DNA of 64,000 nucleotides, from contig NZ_JAUSXB010000001.1 in assembly GCF_030823375.1 (NCBI RefSeq), positions 372,001 through 436,000 of the forward strand. The letters are read 5' to 3'. Within the stretch, counting starts at the first letter, position 1, and every line of letters begins with the position of its first letter. The notes under the pieces were generated by a model. That model saw only the letters and a program-made list of their open reading frames with translations. It was not told where the DNA came from and did no database searches. The translations under genes and the position numbers were made by a program. This stretch comes from Pseudarthrobacter siccitolerans (GTDB lineage: Bacteria; Actinomycetota; Actinomycetes; Actinomycetales; Micrococcaceae). Positions 60,494 to 64,000 of the stretch are shown piece after piece.

Positions 60494-62287
60494 TCAGTAT
60501 TCCTGGGGCAGGCTGACCGACGGAGTCCTGGAGGGCTCGACATTGAACCTGGTCAGGGCCCTGCCCATGATGTTGTTGAATACCGGGGCGGTCGAGATCC
60601 CGTAGATGTTCCCTTGCGGCCTCTGGACATTGACCATGACGACGTACTCGGGGTCATCCATCGGGGCCATACCGACAAACGATGCCGTGTACCCGTCCAA
60701 GCCGATCCCGTCGTCGGCGACCGCTTCGGCCGTGCCCGTTTTCCCGCCGACCCTGTAGCCGGGGACCTTGATGTCTTTCGCGCCGCCAGCGGTGACGACG
60801 CTTTCGAGGATGTCGCGGGTCTGGCGTGCCGTGGATTCACTGACGGCCCGCGTACCGGGCTCGGTCTGGACCGGGTGCTCCGCACCGTCAGGGTCGATGT
60901 AGGACTCGATCAGCTGTGGCTTGAGCAGCACCCCGTCGTTAGCGATCGCTTGGAAGGCCATGGTGGTCTGCAGCGGTGTCTGGGAGACTCCCTGGCCGAA
61001 GAGCACCGCGAATTCCTGCCGGCCGTCCCATTTGTCAGGGGGTGCGAGCAGCCCGGAGGATTCACCCGGAAGCGGGATACCGGTCTCCCGCCGACGCCGA
61101 ATTTCTTCAGATAGTCGTAGCGCTGCTGTCTGGTCAGCTCCTGGCCAACGATCACAGTGCCGGTGTTCATCGATGAGCCGATGACCCCGGCGAAGGTGCG
61201 GTGTTCGGTGCCGTGCTCGAACGAGTCCTTGAAGAACTGCCCGTTCACGTGTAGCCCGCCGGGATGACGAGGTGCGACTCCGGCGAAATGATGCCTTCTT
61301 CGATGGCGGCGGCAGCGGTGACCGCCTTGTCCGTAGATCCGGGTTCCAGGGCGGCCTGAACGGAGCGGGCTCCCCGGTCAGCAACGGCTGTGGCTCCGGG
61401 TCGTTGGGGTCGACCGAGCCTGTCTCGGCCATCGCACGAACCTTGCCCGTTTCTGCTTCGACGACGATGATGTTCGCCCAGTCGGCGTTGAGTTTCGCGA
61501 CCTGCGTCTCGATGGCCTGCTGGGCCGCGTACTGCAGGTCGGTGTCGATTGTCAGCTTCACGGATTGGCCGTTGGTCGCCGGCGAGACCTTCAAAGGCGC
61601 TGTCGGGATGATAATGCCGTCCGCACCGATCTGGTACATTCTCTCGCCATCCTTGCCTTCGAGCCTGCCGTTGAGGGTCAATTCGAGGCCCGCGGCTCCG
61701 CCAGTGTCATTGGTGTACCCGACGATGCTGCCGGCCACCGCCCCCTGGGGGTAGCCCCGCTTCTTGACCGGGCGGGACTCCACGCCCGGGACCCGCAACT
61801 TCATGATCTCGTGCTCCAAGCCGGGATCGACGGCCTTGGCCAGGTAGGTGAAAAGCCCCTCGCCGGTCAGCAGCTCGCGGACGGCCGGCTCCGGTTGGTC
61901 CAGGAGGTCGTCCAACTCCTGGAGTCCCTGGTCCCGGGACACCTCAATGACGGAGCCGTCGTTGGTGAGGCGCCGGAACGTCTCCTTGGATGTGTTGACG
62001 TTCGGGGCCCCGACGATGTCATATCGGACGATGCTTTGGGCCAGGACCGTTCCGTTCATATCCAGGATCGCTCCGCGCTCGGAGGGAAGGACCGAAGCCT
62101 GCGTCCGCAGGTCGGCCGCCTTGGAGGCAAAGCTTTCCGGGTCAAAGCCCTGGACCACAACGACACGGGCGGCTACCACCACGAGCAACGCCACCATGAA
62201 GCAGAATCCGAGCCGGACACGCCTGGTCGCACGATGGGATTCGACCGGCGACCCGGCCGCGTAATTGGAAACGCCTGACTTCTGCAC
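60494..62287 (-). pseudogene. Penicillin-binding protein (FtsI/PBP2-like) with three frameshifts
   Basis: GTG start at 62287, one membrane helix (LGFCFMVALLVVVAARVVVV), then an N-terminal pedestal domain with LPSERGAILDMNGTVLAQS. The frame leaves the family near 61365, where the active-site piece EPGSTDKAVTAAAAIEEGII is in a second frame. A lost G at about 61248 moves it to a third (NGQFFKDSFEHGTEHRTFAG, GSSMNTGTVIVGQ). Near 61090 it returns to the first, which ends with VGGKTGTAEAV. The SxxK and SxN motifs are thus out of frame while KTG is in frame. A dead second PBP, unless the shifts are sequence errors. Confidence 0.85.
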
Positions 62288-62452
62288 CCGACTACGCTAG
62301 TGGCCCGCTTCTGCTGGTCCACGCCGTCACCCGGACCCAAGGCACCAATGTGAGACATCACACTCTCTTTGCGCGGGGAATGGACAACGGGTGTGAATCG
62401 CAGCGGTAAGTGGCGTTGTTTTCGTAGCGCTATAAGGCACGCTTGGTGCCGT

Positions 62453-63229
62453 TCAGCTGCTGCAGCATGACCTCCCCGCACTGTCAGAAGGTCGGGCGGT
62501 CTGCTCCGTCCGTCCAATGTCTTTTAATGCCAGGGATTCGAGACGCAACCGCGAAAAACCCTGCGCTTCTCCACCGGGCGAGATTGCGTAGTAGACAGCG
62601 GCATCATCGATTGACCCGTAAACCACACTTTTTTCGGCGGCTAGAGACAGGATAGCTGCTTGGGCGAGCACCTCCCCGGTGCTTGGACGCACGACGACGA
62701 TGTCCCCGGTGTATTCGCCCCTTTGGACCCAAGAGACCAGGACATGGCTGGGGTTACGGACCATGTCCCGGATGTCCCGAAACTCACCCCATTGGCGGCG
62801 TGCGCGGGTTTCTTTGGGTTCCGGCCAGCCGAGCCGCCTGATGCTGTTTTCCCAGTCTGCCTAAACAAGCCTCGATGTCGCGGCATCCACATAGACCACA
62901 CCAGTGGAAGTCGTTGTGAATGACGCCACGCGAGCCGGTGCCCATCTGTTGTCCCCGACATATACGTTTCCCGCATCGGTGTAGAACAGGGCATCAGGGC
63001 CCCAGCCTTCGCGTGGGGCAACAGATAATTCAGATTTCGTAGTCGAAGGCACCGGAAAGGCCGAACCGGGAAGCGGTCGCTCCCCATCCGGCTCCTCATA
63101 GGTGCAGCCGCCGACCCAAAACGCCAATCCCAGGCTGACAATGAGCGCAGCTACACGCTGGCGCCCTGATTTACGACACCCGCACTGCTCACCTCCCACA
63201 CCTTCGAGGGGTGTCATGGACCTCATCAA
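62453..63229 (-). pseudogene. Beta-propeller-like lipoprotein gene with in-frame amber codon
   Basis: A lipoprotein signal, IVSLGLAFWVGGC, is followed by DALFYTDAGNVYVGDNRWAP and STGVVYVDAATSRLV, then TAG at 62863-62861. The same frame goes on with ADWENSIRRLGWPEPKETRA, HVLVSWVQRGEYTGDIVVVR and VVYGSIDDAAVYYAIS. The repeating YVDAATSRLV / RPSTGEVLAQ pattern is that of beta-propeller blades. One base change would restore a protein of about 250 aa. It ends 165 bp before the start of the PBP gene. Confidence 0.6.
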
Positions 63230-63533
63230 TCCACCAAGCCGCTACAGGGTACTGTGAGGCCCCGCGGGAGGCCCCGAGATGGAATGCCGTCGCCTCAAGT
63301 CTCCTCCGACATAGAACCTGTGCCAATGAAGAGTTGTACGACGCCAAATTTTGGGGCAGCTTTTCACCGCCCGCGTCTAACTCGCCCGAGAGATCTTGGC
63401 GGGTGATTTTGGTCGAGGAAGCAGTCAATGTCAGGTAAACGCAAGTGGTGCTCGAGTTCCTGAAGGATCCAATCAGAAGTTTCGGGAACATAATTGGAAG
63501 TGGGCTGGGCGACATTCTCGGAGAGGAGAGGTC
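63230..63533. other. Intergenic region, no gene supported
   Basis: Between the broken lipoprotein gene and the 60-aa gene, which diverge. Short frames on both strands have no motif. A GAGGAGAG ribosome binding site for the 60-aa gene lies at the right edge (63522-63529). Confidence 0.4.
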
Positions 63534-63716
63534 ATGATCCGGGCCCTGCTGTGCAGGCTCAATATCGGGCACCACTGGCTGGTAGAAAGGACGCCCGACG
63601 CCGGGTTCCGACGACGTTGCACCAGGTGCGGCAAGTACGACCGCCGCAGTCAAAGCTGGTCCGGGCACCTGGAAGCTGGAGACCGCCCCGGCAATCCATG
63701 GGGTCCGGCTGATTGA
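63534..63716 (+). CDS. Small zinc-ribbon-like protein (60 aa), paralogue of the 52-aa protein
   Basis: Reads MIRALLCRLNIGHHWLVERT, RRRCTRCGKYDRRSQ and a Gly/Asp-rich tail. Cys7, two His and CxxC match the 57056-57214 product. GAGGAGAG precedes the ATG. The stop touches the start of the next gene, so the two are probably coupled. Function unknown. Confidence 0.65.
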   Translation: MIRALLCRLNIGHHWLVERTPDAGFRRRCTRCGKYDRRSQSWSGHLEAGDRPGNPWGPAD

Positions 63717-64000
63717 TGAACAAGCACGCTGCGGTACTGGCCGTGACTCTTGTGCTTTCCGGCTGTACATTCGGCACCCCTGACGAAACAGCCACCACCC
63801 CGGCTGTGAACCTTGCCGCCCCGCTGGAGGCTTTTGCCGCCGACGCGTCCACACAAGGTGCGTCCGCTGTTGTCTTCCATGTGCGTAATGGGGACCGGCA
63901 GGAGCTAAGGGCCACCGGGGTAAAAGACCTGGAATCCAACGCGAAGGCGGTCCCTACGGACAAGACCTGGATCCTCGGGGCAGGGACACCCATGGTGGCC
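63717..64000 (+). CDS. Lipoprotein, probable serine hydrolase (beta-lactamase/DD-peptidase-like), cut by window end
   Basis: Starts MNKHAAVLAVTLVLSGCTFG, a lipoprotein signal with lipobox LSGC, then VNLAAPLEAFAADASTQGAS and VVFHVRNGDRQELRATGVKD. The beginning of the class-C-like fold is visible, but the SxxK would lie beyond the window; at its place the visible part reads TWILGAGTPMVA. The gene follows the 60-aa gene without a gap. Confidence 0.6.

Overview
The window is high-GC bacterial DNA and looks like the chromosome of an actinobacterium of the Arthrobacter / Pseudarthrobacter group (Micrococcaceae). This rests on gene content: DUF3099 and DUF4193 proteins, a SURF1 operon, an actinobacterial glgC/glgA (glgM-type) pair, a high-molecular-weight FabG with an HtdX-like dehydratase, frequent GTG/TTG starts, and remnants of HTH/helicase-associated proteins typical of that group. 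The assignment was made by reading alone; no database search was run.

Layout. 0-1.26 kb is a graveyard of three insertion sequences (IS3-like, IS110, IS256). 1.3-10.7 kb is mixed accessory DNA: two membrane proteins, a two-component system whose kinase carries a second, degenerate DHp segment, a decayed DUF6994-like gene, a SHOCT protein, a C39-like lipoprotein peptidase, a radical-SAM SPL-family protein and ArfB. 10.7-13.8 kb is a two-gene unit: a multicopper oxidase without a signal peptide and a small Tat-signal protein. 14.2-52.4 kb is mostly intact core genome: ABC-F ATPase, SURF1 operon, FabG and a second SDR, SerB, ABC ATPase and TauE, rRNA/tRNA methyltransferase, ribosomal protein L31 type B, lipoate ligase with N-terminal accessory domain, PepN, YeiH, the ATP-grasp / alpha-E / transglutaminase operon, a Zn-ribbon SDR, glgC and glgA, acyl-CoA oxidase plus a TetR-controlled thiolase/FabG/dehydratase operon, FUSC transporter, serine hydrolase, GST, M50 peptidase, YqeY, DUF4193, a pair of GT9 glycosyltransferases and an SGNH hydrolase.

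52.5-64 kb is accessory again. It holds a divergent glutamyl-tRNA reductase paralogue whose 3' end runs into a tandem IS21-like repeat, a SARP/BTAD-type regulator with a periodic direct-repeat array in its divergent promoter, and several very small proteins. It also holds a striking series of broken genes: a DUF4193 copy, an antitoxin-like gene, two excisionase-type HTH remnants, a helicase-associated-domain fragment, a DUF7793-like gene, an extra penicillin-binding protein and a lipoprotein. Several of these are otherwise continuous frames interrupted by one amber codon.

How the genes work together. The clearest functional modules are: fatty-acid turnover under one TetR repressor with a perfect 13-bp-arm operator; glycogen synthesis from a divergent glgC-glgA promoter; a probable piggyback Tat export pair (multicopper oxidase plus carrier); and the peptide-bond-forming-type operon of circularly permuted ATP-grasp, alpha-E and transglutaminase proteins. 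Convergent gene pairs are separated by unusually elaborate hairpins. No rRNA, tRNA or CRISPR array was recognised.
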